Shown piece by piece: positions 35,255 to 43,578 of a stretch of 64,000 nt of DNA. Under the pieces are notes generated by a model that was not told where the DNA came from, did not search any database, and was given only the letters and a program-made list of their open reading frames with translations. The stretch comes from Zunongwangia sp. HGR-M22 (lineage in GTDB: Bacteria > Bacteroidota > Bacteroidia > Flavobacteriales > Flavobacteriaceae). The translations under genes were made by a program, and so were the position numbers. The stretch spans positions 1,477,001 to 1,541,000 of the forward strand of contig NZ_CP115159.1 in assembly GCF_027594425.1 (NCBI RefSeq), read 5' to 3'. Positions within the stretch are counted from its first letter, which is position 1. Each line of letters starts with the position of its first letter.

Positions 35255-35575
35255 TTATTTTATTGGTCGGTTTTCTTTAAGATCTAATTTTTTGCTCATT
35301 TCTTCTGAAAGCTGACCGCTAGAAATCCCATAACCATCAACTAATATACCTTTGCGACCACTTTCTGTAGTTATCGCGTATAAAATTGAATTATCGTCTG
35401 GATTACTCATTCCTTCAAATCGTAAAACTTTGTCTACATCAAATTCGTGAGCAGCAAATTTTTCTTTTTCAGATTTAAGTTCTAAATGTTCGTCCAAAAG
35501 GTTAAAATCATGTTCGTAACCTTCTTCTAATTTTAATTTATTAATTGCCTGAGACAGGGTTCCGTAATCTTTCAT
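35255..35575 (-). CDS. small conserved Bacteroidota protein (often mislabelled PRPP synthetase)
   Basis: About 106 residues starting at the ATG at 35575 (MKDYGTLSQAINKLKLEEGYEHDFNLL); an upstream in-frame ATG at 35590 adds five residues. I recall homologues in Flavobacteriaceae and Sphingobacteriales with the same 'EGYEHDFNL', 'FEGMSNPDDNSILYAI' and 'KGILVDGYG' blocks. Some databases call them phosphoribosylpyrophosphate synthetase, but nothing here resembles that enzyme. No signal peptide or membrane segment. Function unknown; the neighbour is the stress-related dps-mscS pair. Confidence 0.75.
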   Translation of the reverse strand: MKDYGTLSQAINKLKLEEGYEHDFNLLDEHLELKSEKEKFAAHEFDVDKVLRFEGMSNPDDNSILYAITTESGRKGILVDGYGISSGQLSEEMSKKLDLKENRPIK

Positions 35576-35693
35576 TTTCTTTATTTTCAATTTATTTCAA
35601 ATGTTAAATTACGTCGAGAATCCTTTATTTCCAAGCCATTCAGGGTGTTTAGTATAAGTTTAACTTGATTTGGCGATTCCTTTAGAACTTGTA

Positions 35694-35828
35694 TTATTCA
35701 TCTTTATTTCTACCAAATAAACCAAACGGAATAACAAGTAGAAAAAAGAAATACCACCCCGTTACAATACCAACAATTGTGATGATGGCAGCGATAATAT
35801 AAAACCAATAAGACTTTGGGATTTTCAT
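35694..35828 (-). CDS. small membrane protein, 44 residues
   Basis: A short open frame starting ATG at 35828 and ending TAA at 35694-35696. It begins MKIPKSYWFY, continues as one or two hydrophobic stretches (about residues 8-23 and 25-38) and ends with a charged tail GRNKDE. The hydrophobic core with basic ends is typical of real small membrane proteins in Flavobacteriaceae. Evidence is only the coding pattern, so existence is moderately supported. Confidence 0.55.
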   Translation of the reverse strand: MKIPKSYWFYIIAAIITIVGIVTGWYFFFLLVIPFGLFGRNKDE

Positions 35829-35977
35829 TTAGAAAATTGTTTGTATAAGCTATTTTTTAAGCATTATTTATTGCCGATAAGCTATTTATTTCAGCAAATT
35901 AACTCAAAATTCTTTAAAAATGGTTTGAAGCTATCATTCTAAAATTTCTGATTTTATTCATTGAATCTAAGATTTTT

Positions 35978-36025
35978 TAGGGGGCTATATGTTATAATAT
36001 GTGTAATTAAAAATAATGCCCCCTA
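35978..36025. repeat. TAGGGGGC / GCCCCCTA inverted repeat
   Basis: TAGGGGGC at 35978-35985 and its exact complement GCCCCCTA at 36018-36025 are separated by 32 AT-rich bases. A third half-site, TAGGGGG, occurs at 36081-36087 beside the -33 element of the glycan operon promoter. G-runs stand out strongly in this AT-rich DNA. Confidence 0.6.
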
Positions 36026-36087
36026 GTAATATTCTGAAATGCTTTAGATAGATAATTATAAACACCAATATTAATAAAAATAGGGGG

Positions 36088-36118
36088 TTGGGTTTGTGAC
36101 TTGGATAAGCTATCTTTG
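36088..36118 (+). promoter_or_regulatory. promoter of the LacI-glycan operon
   Basis: TTGG at 36088-36091, a 19-base spacer and TATCTTTG at 36111-36118 fit the Bacteroidota promoter. The TAGGGGG motif directly abuts the -33 element. Transcription would begin near 36125, giving a leader of about 100 bases. Confidence 0.7.
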
Positions 36119-36137
36119 CACACTTAGAAAAAATTAT

Positions 36138-36155
36138 GACGAGTTACATCTCGTC
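36138..36155 (+). promoter_or_regulatory. leader hairpin of the glycan operon mRNA
   Basis: GACGAG pairs with CTCGTC around TTACAT, near the 5' end of the expected transcript. It is not followed by a T-run, so it is more likely a stability or regulatory element than a terminator. Confidence 0.4.
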
Positions 36156-36227
36156 GAATTAATTTTCTTTCAAAGTTAAAAATGCTTTTCTTTGAATGTA
36201 AACCAGATTTAAACTTAGGTTGGAGGT

Positions 36228-37247
36228 ATGAAAAACAAGATCACCTTAAAAGAGCTTTCTAAATTGCTAAACGTTTCAGTTTCTACTGTATCGAAGGCAC
36301 TTAATGACAGTCCTGAAATCAGTCAGAAAACTGTAGAGCGCGTAAAGGAGTTGGCGAAACTTCATAATTATCGTCCTAACCCTGTAGCTGTTAATTTAAA
36401 AAGCAGTAGAAGCGGCACCATTGGTGTGATCATTCCAAATATTGCCAATGTGTTCTTTGCAAAAGTACTTTCTGGTATCGAAGCTAGAGCACAGGAAGAA
36501 GGTTTGCAGGTAATTACCTATATTTCTAACGAATCTTATGATAGAGAAGTACAAATTATAGATCATCTAACGTCTGGTTTTGTTGATGGTGTTTTACTTT
36601 CTATAGCCGAAGAAACTCAGCGTAAGCGTGCTTTTGATCATATCTATCAGCTAATCGATTACGATATTCCTGTAGTTTTATACGATCGTATTAATTACGA
36701 TATGCCGGTGGATAAAGTTGGTGTAGATGATGCCGAAAGCTTTAAAAAGGTAACTAATAAACTTATCAAAAAAGGACTAAAAAAGATTGGTGTTGTTTCA
36801 ACAATACTGCATTTGGTAAATGGTAAGGAAAGGATTCGTGGTTATCAGGAAGCTTTGTTACCAAGCATGAAAGAACATATAGCTGCTTCTACTCGTAGAG
36901 AATTTTTAGATGAAAGAATTCGCGAAATTCTTATTGAAGATCGTGTTCAGGCTGTGCTATGTTGTGATACCGAAAGTACGATGAAAGTTTATCGTTACGC
37001 TCACGAACATAATATCCGTATTCCTGAGGATTTAAAAGTTGTAGGATTTCTAAATGAAGAAATTACTAAATACCTAACTCCGTCAATCAGCTATATAGAG
37101 CAGAATCCACGTAAGATTGGTAAAGGAGCAATGAAACTTCTAGGAAAACGATTAAAAGGAGAAGCAGAATTGAATAAAACCACCGAGAAAATTATCAAAA
37201 CTAAATTGATGCATTTAGAATCTACCGATTTTGATTCTGATAAGTGA
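36228..37247 (+). CDS. LacI/GalR family transcriptional regulator
   Basis: 339 residues. An N-terminal helix-turn-helix 'ITLKELSKLLNVSVSTVSKALNDSPEIS' (about 4-32) with hinge helix 'RPNPVAVNLKSSRSGTIGVIIP' is followed by a periplasmic-binding-protein-like sensor domain. The start follows GGAGG at very short spacing. Its TGA overlaps the GTG start of the epimerase gene (GTGA), so it heads and is translationally coupled to the sugar-nucleotide genes. LacI regulators usually control catabolic genes; one embedded in a polysaccharide synthesis operon is uncommon. The effector is unknown, possibly a sugar or sugar phosphate. Confidence 0.92.
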   Translation: MKNKITLKELSKLLNVSVSTVSKALNDSPEISQKTVERVKELAKLHNYRPNPVAVNLKSSRSGTIGVIIPNIANVFFAKVLSGIEARAQEEGLQVITYISNESYDREVQIIDHLTSGFVDGVLLSIAEETQRKRAFDHIYQLIDYDIPVVLYDRINYDMPVDKVGVDDAESFKKVTNKLIKKGLKKIGVVSTILHLVNGKERIRGYQEALLPSMKEHIAASTRREFLDERIREILIEDRVQAVLCCDTESTMKVYRYAHEHNIRIPEDLKVVGFLNEEITKYLTPSISYIEQNPRKIGKGAMKLLGKRLKGEAELNKTTEKIIKTKLMHLESTDFDSDK

Positions 37248-38254
37248 AAAAAATTATAGACGAAAATAAAACAGCAAAGCTTTCCTCCAGTAAAATTCTT
37301 GTTACCGGAGGAGCTGGTTTTATTGGATCAAACCTTTGCAAAACACTTCTAGATTTTAATGCTGAAGTAACTTGTCTGGACAATTTTTCTACCGGAAAAA
37401 GACAAAATTTACAACGTTTTGAAGATCATCCTAATTTTAGTCTAATAGAAGCAGATATTCGAGATTCAGAAGCATGCAAAAAAGCCTGCGAAAATATCGA
37501 TTATGTTTTGCATCAGGCTGCTTTGGGCTCGGTGCCACGTTCAATTAAAGATCCGCAAACAACCAACGAGGTCAATGTAAGTGGATTCTTAAATATGTTG
37601 GTCGCTGCGAAAGAAAATAAAGTAAAAAGATTTATCTACGCAGCAAGTTCATCTACTTATGGTGATGCTTCAGATTTGCCAAAAATAGAAGATAATATAG
37701 GGAAACCTTTGTCACCATATGCTATTACTAAATATGTAAACGAACTTTATGCTGATGTGTTTCAGAAAACGTATGGCTTAGAAAATATTGGTTTACGTTA
37801 TTTTAATGTTTTCGGTAGAAATCAGGATCCCAACGGTGCGTATGCTGCGGTAATTCCGAAGTTTGTAAAAAAACTAATGGATCATAAATCGCCAACGATC
37901 AATGGCGATGGAAGTTTCTCCAGGGATTTTACCTATATAGATAACGTGATTCAAATGAATCTTCTTGCAGTTACCACCGACAATCCAAAAGCCGTTAATC
38001 AGGTTTATAATGTCGCTTGTGGAGGAAGAACCGATCTTAATGAACTTCTTGATATATTGCAATTAGAATTAGCTAAATTTGATCCTGAAATTTCAAAGAT
38101 TTCTGCTGAATATGGTCCCGCACGTCAAGGTGATGTGCCACATTCTCAGGCTTCAATAGAAAAGGCAAAAGAGCTACTTGGATATCGGCCTAATTTTTCA
38201 GTAAAAGAAGGTTTAACTGAAGCCGTTTCCTGGTATTGGAATAACTTAAAGTAA
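37244..38254 (+). CDS. UDP-N-acetylglucosamine 4-epimerase family SDR (WbpP/TviC-like)
   Basis: 336 residues, extended short-chain dehydrogenase/reductase. NAD-binding 'GGAGFIGSNL', catalytic Ser in 'ASSSTYGD' and YxxxK in 'YAITKYVNELY'. Length and sequences such as 'GLRYFNVFGRNQDPNGAYAAVIPKF' resemble WbpP/TviC, which interconvert UDP-GlcNAc and UDP-GalNAc (or their uronates). Start codon is GTG overlapping the regulator's stop. Followed without any gap by the dehydrogenase; together they would provide UDP-N-acetylhexosaminuronic acid. Confidence 0.88.
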   Translation: MKKIIDENKTAKLSSSKILVTGGAGFIGSNLCKTLLDFNAEVTCLDNFSTGKRQNLQRFEDHPNFSLIEADIRDSEACKKACENIDYVLHQAALGSVPRSIKDPQTTNEVNVSGFLNMLVAAKENKVKRFIYAASSSTYGDASDLPKIEDNIGKPLSPYAITKYVNELYADVFQKTYGLENIGLRYFNVFGRNQDPNGAYAAVIPKFVKKLMDHKSPTINGDGSFSRDFTYIDNVIQMNLLAVTTDNPKAVNQVYNVACGGRTDLNELLDILQLELAKFDPEISKISAEYGPARQGDVPHSQASIEKAKELLGYRPNFSVKEGLTEAVSWYWNNLK

Positions 38255-39535
38255 ATGACTAAAAAGAAAATAGCTGTAATTGGTCTTGGATATGTAGGGC
38301 TGCCCTTAGCGCGACTTTTTGCTACAAAATACGCTGTTGTAGGTTTTGATATTAATCAATCTCGCATAAGTGAGCTAAATCACGGCGAAGACAAAACGCT
38401 TGAGGTTGAAAATAAAATTCTAAAAGCTGTTTTAAAAGAAGAAAATTCAGAAGAAAACGGACTATTCTGCACAAATAATTTAAGTGATCTGGAATCTTGT
38501 AATTTCTACATTATCACTGTGCCAACTCCAGTAGACAGAAATAACAAACCAGATCTTACGCCATTATATAAAAGCAGTGAAACAGTTGGGAAAGTGATAC
38601 AGGAGGGAGATATTGTAGTTTACGAAAGTACAGTTTATCCAGGCGCTACAGAAGAAGAATGTGTGCCGGTTTTAGAAAAGATAAGCGGACTCACATTCAA
38701 CAAAGATTTTTTTGTCGGCTATTCGCCAGAGCGTATTAATCCAGGAGATAAAAAGCATACTGTAGATAAAATTTTAAAAGTAACTTCGGGTTCAACTTCA
38801 GTTATTGCTGAAGAAATAAATAACCTATATGCCTCGGTAATTACAGCAGGAACGCATCTGGCGCCTTCAATAAAAGTTGCTGAAGCTGCGAAGGTTATAG
38901 AAAACTCGCAACGGGATATTAATATCGCTTTTGTAAATGAGTTGGCAAAAATTTTTAATATTCTTGAAATTGATACCAGAGCGGTTTTAGAAGCTGCGGG
39001 AACAAAATGGAATTTTATTCCGTTTACCCCAGGTTTGGTTGGTGGTCACTGTATTGGTGTAGATCCTTACTATTTAGCGCAAAAAGCACAGGCAGTGGGA
39101 TATCATCCAGAGATTATTCTTGCCGGTAGACGTATGAATGATAGTATGGGCCAATATGTTGCGGCAGAAATGGTAAAATTAATGCTGAAAAATGATCTTA
39201 AAGTTAAAGATTCCAATATTCTAATTTTAGGATTTACTTTCAAAGAAAACTGCCCAGATGTGCGCAATACACGAGTGATCGACGTCTATCGAAATTTAAT
39301 TGAATATGGAGTAAACGTGTCGGTTTATGATCCTTTAGCGAACCCTGAAGAAGTTTTATATGAGTACGGCGTGAAAACACTCGATCAAAAACCAGATGCA
39401 AAATTCGACGCTTTGATCTTAGCTGTAGCACATCAGAAATTTTTGGAAATAGATTTAACCGAATTGAAAACTGAAAATGCTGTAATTTACGATGTAAAAG
39501 GTGTTTTAGGCGAAAAAGCCGATAAAAAATTGTAA
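38255..39535 (+). CDS. UDP-N-acetylhexosamine 6-dehydrogenase (TviB/WbpO-like)
   Basis: 426 residues of the UDP-glucose/GDP-mannose dehydrogenase family: NAD-binding '[10 protein letters not shown]', central helix with conserved residues, and the catalytic Cys in '[19 protein letters not shown]'. It oxidises the C6 hydroxyl of a UDP-N-acetylhexosamine twice to the uronate. Pairing with a WbpP/TviC-type epimerase suggests UDP-GalNAcA as product, as in Vi antigen and O6-type LPS pathways; this is inference from context. It starts at the base after the epimerase stop. Confidence 0.9.
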   Translation: MTKKKIAVIGLGYVGLPLARLFATKYAVVGFDINQSRISELNHGEDKTLEVENKILKAVLKEENSEENGLFCTNNLSDLESCNFYIITVPTPVDRNNKPDLTPLYKSSETVGKVIQEGDIVVYESTVYPGATEEECVPVLEKISGLTFNKDFFVGYSPERINPGDKKHTVDKILKVTSGSTSVIAEEINNLYASVITAGTHLAPSIKVAEAAKVIENSQRDINIAFVNELAKIFNILEIDTRAVLEAAGTKWNFIPFTPGLVGGHCIGVDPYYLAQKAQAVGYHPEIILAGRRMNDSMGQYVAAEMVKLMLKNDLKVKDSNILILGFTFKENCPDVRNTRVIDVYRNLIEYGVNVSVYDPLANPEEVLYEYGVKTLDQKPDAKFDALILAVAHQKFLEIDLTELKTENAVIYDVKGVLGEKADKKL

Positions 39536-39586
39536 ATTTTATCTAAAATTAGACAAATTCTGCTTTAATTTAAACGGATTTTCAAT

Positions 39587-40183
39587 ATGTATCGTAAATA
39601 CGTAAAAAGCACTGCCGACTTTATTTTTGCGTTGTTTACAATCGTATTATTTCTTCCTGTCTTTCTAATAATTATTTTACTCATATTAATTTTCGATGGT
39701 TTCAATCCATTTTTTATTCAGGATCGGGTAGGGAAGGATGCTTGCAGTTTTAGGATTTACAAGTTCAAAACGATGAACGATAAAACGGATTTTGAAGGGA
39801 AACTTTTAAAAGAAGATCTTCGCGTTACTCCTTTAGGCCGAATTTTAAGACAATCTGGTTTAGATGAAATTCCGCAACTTTTTAATATTCTTAAATTAGA
39901 GATGAGCTTTATTGGCCCAAGACCTTTGCCGGTTTATTACATCGATCTAGAAAATGAATTACAACGTGATCGGCATCGTGTGTTGCCCGGAATCACCGGT
40001 TTAGCACAAATCACTGGCCGAAATTCATTGAAATGGCCACAAAAATATCGACTAGATAATTATTATATCGAAAACCAGAGTTTTTGGTTGGATTTTAAAA
40101 TTTTGCTGAAAACATTACTGAGCTCTAATGGTTACGATGCTTTAAATTTTGAGAATGTTATTCCTGAAAAAAACGCAGAATAA
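39587..40183 (+). CDS. phosphoglycosyl transferase (PglC/WcaJ-type sugar transferase)
   Basis: 198 residues: one N-terminal membrane helix (about 12-38) and the bacterial sugar-transferase domain, with 'RIYKFKTM', 'LDEIPQLFNILKLEMSFIGPRPLP' containing the catalytic Asp-Glu dyad, and 'LPGITGLAQITGRN'. It moves a sugar phosphate from a UDP-sugar to undecaprenyl phosphate, the first membrane step of glycan assembly. The small single-domain size matches PglC, whose substrate is UDP-diacetylbacillosamine, consistent with the aminotransferase and dehydratase genes that follow. Confidence 0.9.
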   Translation: MYRKYVKSTADFIFALFTIVLFLPVFLIIILLILIFDGFNPFFIQDRVGKDACSFRIYKFKTMNDKTDFEGKLLKEDLRVTPLGRILRQSGLDEIPQLFNILKLEMSFIGPRPLPVYYIDLENELQRDRHRVLPGITGLAQITGRNSLKWPQKYRLDNYYIENQSFWLDFKILLKTLLSSNGYDALNFENVIPEKNAE

Positions 40184-40210
40184 GCTATAATTCCTAAAAA
40201 TGAGTCGTAG

Positions 40211-41350
40211 ATGAAAAAAATATGGCTTTCACCGCCGCATTTAAGTGGTAACGAATTGCAAAAAATACAACAGGTTTTTCAGGAAAACTGGATCGCACCG
40301 GTTGGTCCCCAGATTGCCGAATTCGAAGCTCGAATTTCTTCATTTTTAGAAACTGAAGGTCATCAAGTTGTTGCAACCAACTCAGCAACTTCAGCTTTAC
40401 ACTTAGCTTTAAAATTATTGAATATTGGAGAAGGAGATGTGGTAATTTGCCAAAGTTTAAGTTTTGCCGCTTCGGTAAACCCGGTTTTGTATCAAGGTGC
40501 GCTACCGGTTTTTGTAGATAGCGAAAAGGAAACCTACAATCTTTCGCCAGATTTTCTGGAAGAAGCTATAAAAGACCAGATCAAAAAAAGAAAGAAGCCC
40601 AAAGCAATAATCGCGGTCCATATCTACGGAATGCCCTATAAAGTAGATGAAATTCATCGAATTTCGGCTCAATATGAAATACCTATTATCGAAGATGCTG
40701 CTGAAGCTATGGGAAGTTATTATAGAAACAAACCTTGCGGTAGCTATGGGGATTTAGCGATTTACTCTTTCAATGGTAATAAAATAATTACTACTTCGGC
40801 TGGTGGTGCGCTGATTTGTAGTAATAAAATTCAGAAAAATAAAGCTATTTTTTGGGCAACGCAGTCTAAAGAAGATGAAGATTTTTACCTTCACAAGGAA
40901 GTTGGTTACAATTATAGGATGAGTAACGTGTTGGCAGCAATTGGTTTGTCACAATTAGATGTTTTGGAAGAGCGCGTAAAAAAGAAACAAGAAATTCAGC
41001 AATTTTATAGTTCTTTTCTGAATAAAGTTGAAGGTTTTAAAGTATTTAAAGAAGCTTCGGAAGAATTTTTTAGTAATCATTGGTTGACGATTCTTCAAAT
41101 TAATCCTGAAAAATCTCCAATTTCGGTTATAGACCTGATGAAAAAATTGGCTAAGAAAAATATCGAAAGTCGGCGTATCTGGAAACCTTTGCATACCCAA
41201 CCTGTTTTTGCTGAATTTGATTTCTATGGGAGCGAGGTTGCGGAGAAAATCTTTGAAAATGGCTTATGTTTGCCCTCAGGAACTGCGATGACTAAAGCAG
41301 ATCTTCAATTTATAAAAACCGAACTATTAGCGGCTGTAAAACATGCTTAA
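40211..41350 (+). CDS. DegT/DnrJ/EryC1/StrS aminotransferase (PglE-like)
   Basis: 379 residues, PLP-dependent sugar aminotransferase of fold type I. The PLP-binding Lys lies in 'FNGNKIITTSAGG', with 'EDAAEAMGS' upstream and 'HTQPVF' near the end as in PglE/PglE-like enzymes. It would aminate the 4-keto sugar made by the dehydratase encoded next, giving UDP-4-amino-4,6-dideoxy-HexNAc. It overlaps the dehydratase gene by 8 bases. No PglD-type acetyltransferase gene is present, so the second acetylation is either absent or supplied elsewhere. Confidence 0.9.
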   Translation: MKKIWLSPPHLSGNELQKIQQVFQENWIAPVGPQIAEFEARISSFLETEGHQVVATNSATSALHLALKLLNIGEGDVVICQSLSFAASVNPVLYQGALPVFVDSEKETYNLSPDFLEEAIKDQIKKRKKPKAIIAVHIYGMPYKVDEIHRISAQYEIPIIEDAAEAMGSYYRNKPCGSYGDLAIYSFNGNKIITTSAGGALICSNKIQKNKAIFWATQSKEDEDFYLHKEVGYNYRMSNVLAAIGLSQLDVLEERVKKKQEIQQFYSSFLNKVEGFKVFKEASEEFFSNHWLTILQINPEKSPISVIDLMKKLAKKNIESRRIWKPLHTQPVFAEFDFYGSEVAEKIFENGLCLPSGTAMTKADLQFIKTELLAAVKHA

Positions 41351-42659
41351 ACCAGATCTAAAAGAGCAAATTATTTTAATAGGAGAAGCTTCCAAATTTC
41401 AGGAAGTTTCTGAATTTATTCACCGAAAATGGCCAAAATCGAACATTTTAAATTTCGATAAATATCAGCTTTATTCTGAAGATTTTTTGAATTTTGAGTT
41501 TCAAGAAAATAACTGTTCTGTAATTTATGTTGAAGAGAATTATAAATCTGATTTTGGAACTAAAGCTAGTTTTTTAGATAATGCCATTAGAGCAAAAGCA
41601 GATCTTTTTACGATTGCTCTTCAGGAAAATCTAAACGATTTCAATTTTAAAGAATTTGAGCTTCAGGATCTTTATAAAATCGAAAAGGTACGTCCGAGTA
41701 AATTTCCGCAGAAAAATAAAAAGTTATTGATTACTGGTGGTGCCGGGTATATCGGTTCAGCTTTGGTAAAATATTATTCAGATTCGTTTTCAGAAATTAT
41801 AATTTTAGATCAGAGTGAGTCGGCCTTGTTTTTTCTAAAAGAAGAAATTGGTTTTTTATACCCTAGTGCCAATATTCGATGTTTTTTAGCCGATGTTACC
41901 AACCGGCAAAAAATGACTTCTATATTCGAAGAATTTGAACCAGAAATTGTGATTCATGCAGCAGCTTATAAACATGTTAGTTTATTGGAAAATGAGATTG
42001 AAGAAGCGATAAAAAATAATATTGCTGGCGCTTATATTTTGTTTTATCTAGCCGAAACTTATAAAGCAGAGCAATGTATTTTACTGTCGACAGATAAAGC
42101 GGTAGAGCCAAAATCTGTTATGGGAAAAAGCAAACTTTGGGCAGAAAGATTATGTTTCTGGTTTTCGCAAATGGGAGAGAAGACAGCTTTTAAAACGATT
42201 CGGTTTGGGAATGTTTTGGGAAGCACTGGCTCGGTTTTACCGGTTTGGCAGAAGCAGATTGAGTGGAAAAATGCTATAAATCTAACCGATGGCAATGCTT
42301 CACGATACTTTTTTACGCTTCAGGAGGTATTTAAGCTTACCGATTTTATTTTGGAAAGTGAAAGTTCTGGTAAAATTTTCATTTCCGAGAATGAACAAGC
42401 AGTTTCGTTAAACACACTTGCAAATCTTAAGTTGTATAATCGATCTGCCGATATTTTGCGGACAGAATTAAAGCGGGGCGAAAAGAAGCAAGAACAATTA
42501 CTTGCTGAAAATGAGAAAGAGATTCAACGAAATGGTAATTTTTTAATTCTGGAAAATACCGAGATCAATGACGATTTTATGGAACAGCTTAGCGTGTTGC
42601 TGAGTGATAAAATCTCGCCAGAGGAAAAAAAAACGATTATAGAAGACTATAAACTTTAG
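41343..42659 (+). CDS. PglF/CapD-like nucleotide-sugar 4,6-dehydratase without membrane helices
   Basis: 438 residues. The C-terminal part is an SDR with 'GGAGYIGSAL' (132-141), 'FEPEIVIHAAAYKHV' and the PglF-type catalytic stretch 'STDKAVEPKSVMGKSK', in which Met replaces the usual active-site Tyr. PglF has four N-terminal membrane helices and a Rossmann domain; here residues 1-125 are soluble, and look like a reduced form of that Rossmann domain leading through 'LQDLYKIEKVRP'. Expected reaction: UDP-GlcNAc to the 4-keto-6-deoxy sugar. Its last 4 bases overlap the convergent CpsB-like gene. Confidence 0.85.
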   Translation: MLKPDLKEQIILIGEASKFQEVSEFIHRKWPKSNILNFDKYQLYSEDFLNFEFQENNCSVIYVEENYKSDFGTKASFLDNAIRAKADLFTIALQENLNDFNFKEFELQDLYKIEKVRPSKFPQKNKKLLITGGAGYIGSALVKYYSDSFSEIIILDQSESALFFLKEEIGFLYPSANIRCFLADVTNRQKMTSIFEEFEPEIVIHAAAYKHVSLLENEIEEAIKNNIAGAYILFYLAETYKAEQCILLSTDKAVEPKSVMGKSKLWAERLCFWFSQMGEKTAFKTIRFGNVLGSTGSVLPVWQKQIEWKNAINLTDGNASRYFFTLQEVFKLTDFILESESSGKIFISENEQAVSLNTLANLKLYNRSADILRTELKRGEKKQEQLLAENEKEIQRNGNFLILENTEINDDFMEQLSVLLSDKISPEEKKTIIEDYKL

Positions 42660-43387
42660 GCAAAAAGCTCTTTACTTTTTTCTATAATCGGTTTTAGCAT
42701 TTCTATTTCTTTCGATTTTAATTTGATGTTTTGAAGTTTTTCTAGATGTTCCATTCGGTGTGTATCACTACTTATATAATCGATCATTTGATTTTCGAGA
42801 AGTTTAAAGGCCATTTTTTGGATTCCTTTTCCGTAGTGTTCAGAAAGCGAAAGCATATTCAATTGAAAATAGCAGCCACGATTTTTAAGATCTATATATT
42901 TTTTTAGATCTGCGGAATGATTAAATCCATAGCGCTCTGGATGGGCAAGTATTAATACGTGACCTTTATTTTGAAGTTTAAAGATGATTTCTTTTAGGTT
43001 AATGGGGGCTTGTAAAAACGACATCTCAACCAGGCTGAAGTTTCCTGAAATTTTTAGGAGTTCTTCATCATCAAGTTTTTCCATTAAGGATTGATCCATC
43101 ATATATTCTGCAGCTGCTGAATTTTTAATATGCGCTGCTTGGGCAGCTTGTAATTCTGCCAATGCAGCATTAATGGTTTTTGGAGTATTGGGATGATAGT
43201 CATTCATCACGTGCGGGGTGTGTACAAAGCTTGTAACTCCAAACTCTCCAAATTTTTGTAGTAACTGAAGGCTTGTTTCAACATCGGGAGAACCATCATC
43301 GATTCCTGGTAGGATATGGTTATGAAAGTCGGTAAAACCTTCTAGCAAATCCACAAAAAAATATTTCTTCGAAAAGAATGAAAACAT
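42656..43387 (-). CDS. CpsB/YwqE-type tyrosine-protein phosphatase (PHP domain)
   Basis: 243 residues with a PHP fold: 'DFHNHILPGIDDGSPD' supplies metal-binding His residues and Asp, 'HTPHVMNDYHPN' and 'ILAHPERYGF' follow, and 'ISSDTHRMEHL' is the terminal motif. These are manganese-dependent tyrosine phosphatases that reset capsule-assembly kinases. No Wzc-type tyrosine kinase is in the window, so the partner is elsewhere. The convergent overlap with the glycan operon supports a role in surface polysaccharide control. Confidence 0.92.
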   Translation of the reverse strand: MFSFFSKKYFFVDLLEGFTDFHNHILPGIDDGSPDVETSLQLLQKFGEFGVTSFVHTPHVMNDYHPNTPKTINAALAELQAAQAAHIKNSAAAEYMMDQSLMEKLDDEELLKISGNFSLVEMSFLQAPINLKEIIFKLQNKGHVLILAHPERYGFNHSADLKKYIDLKNRGCYFQLNMLSLSEHYGKGIQKMAFKLLENQMIDYISSDTHRMEHLEKLQNIKLKSKEIEMLKPIIEKSKELFA

Positions 43388-43578
43388 CTAAATTACTTTT
43401 TTCGAAAATTAGTGTGTTTTTGGCACACCGCCAAGTAATAAAAACTCCAATTTTTCGATTTTTAATGTCATGATCACTTTATTTTTATTTATAGTAAAAT
43501 TTCATCATTTTAACTTAAAAAATACTAATTTGGTAATTCTATTAATTGATGAATGATGAATGCAGGTACTTTGAAATT

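Noticed and set aside
35255-35575. Phosphoribosylpyrophosphate synthetase label for the small protein
   Set aside because: About 106 residues with no PRPP-binding motif; the label seems to be inherited misannotation, so I give no function.
43546-43578. Upstream start of the PAS sensor
   Set aside because: Adds eleven residues of unusual composition before the receiver-like domain; the ATG at 43579 gives a natural domain start. The longer form cannot be excluded.
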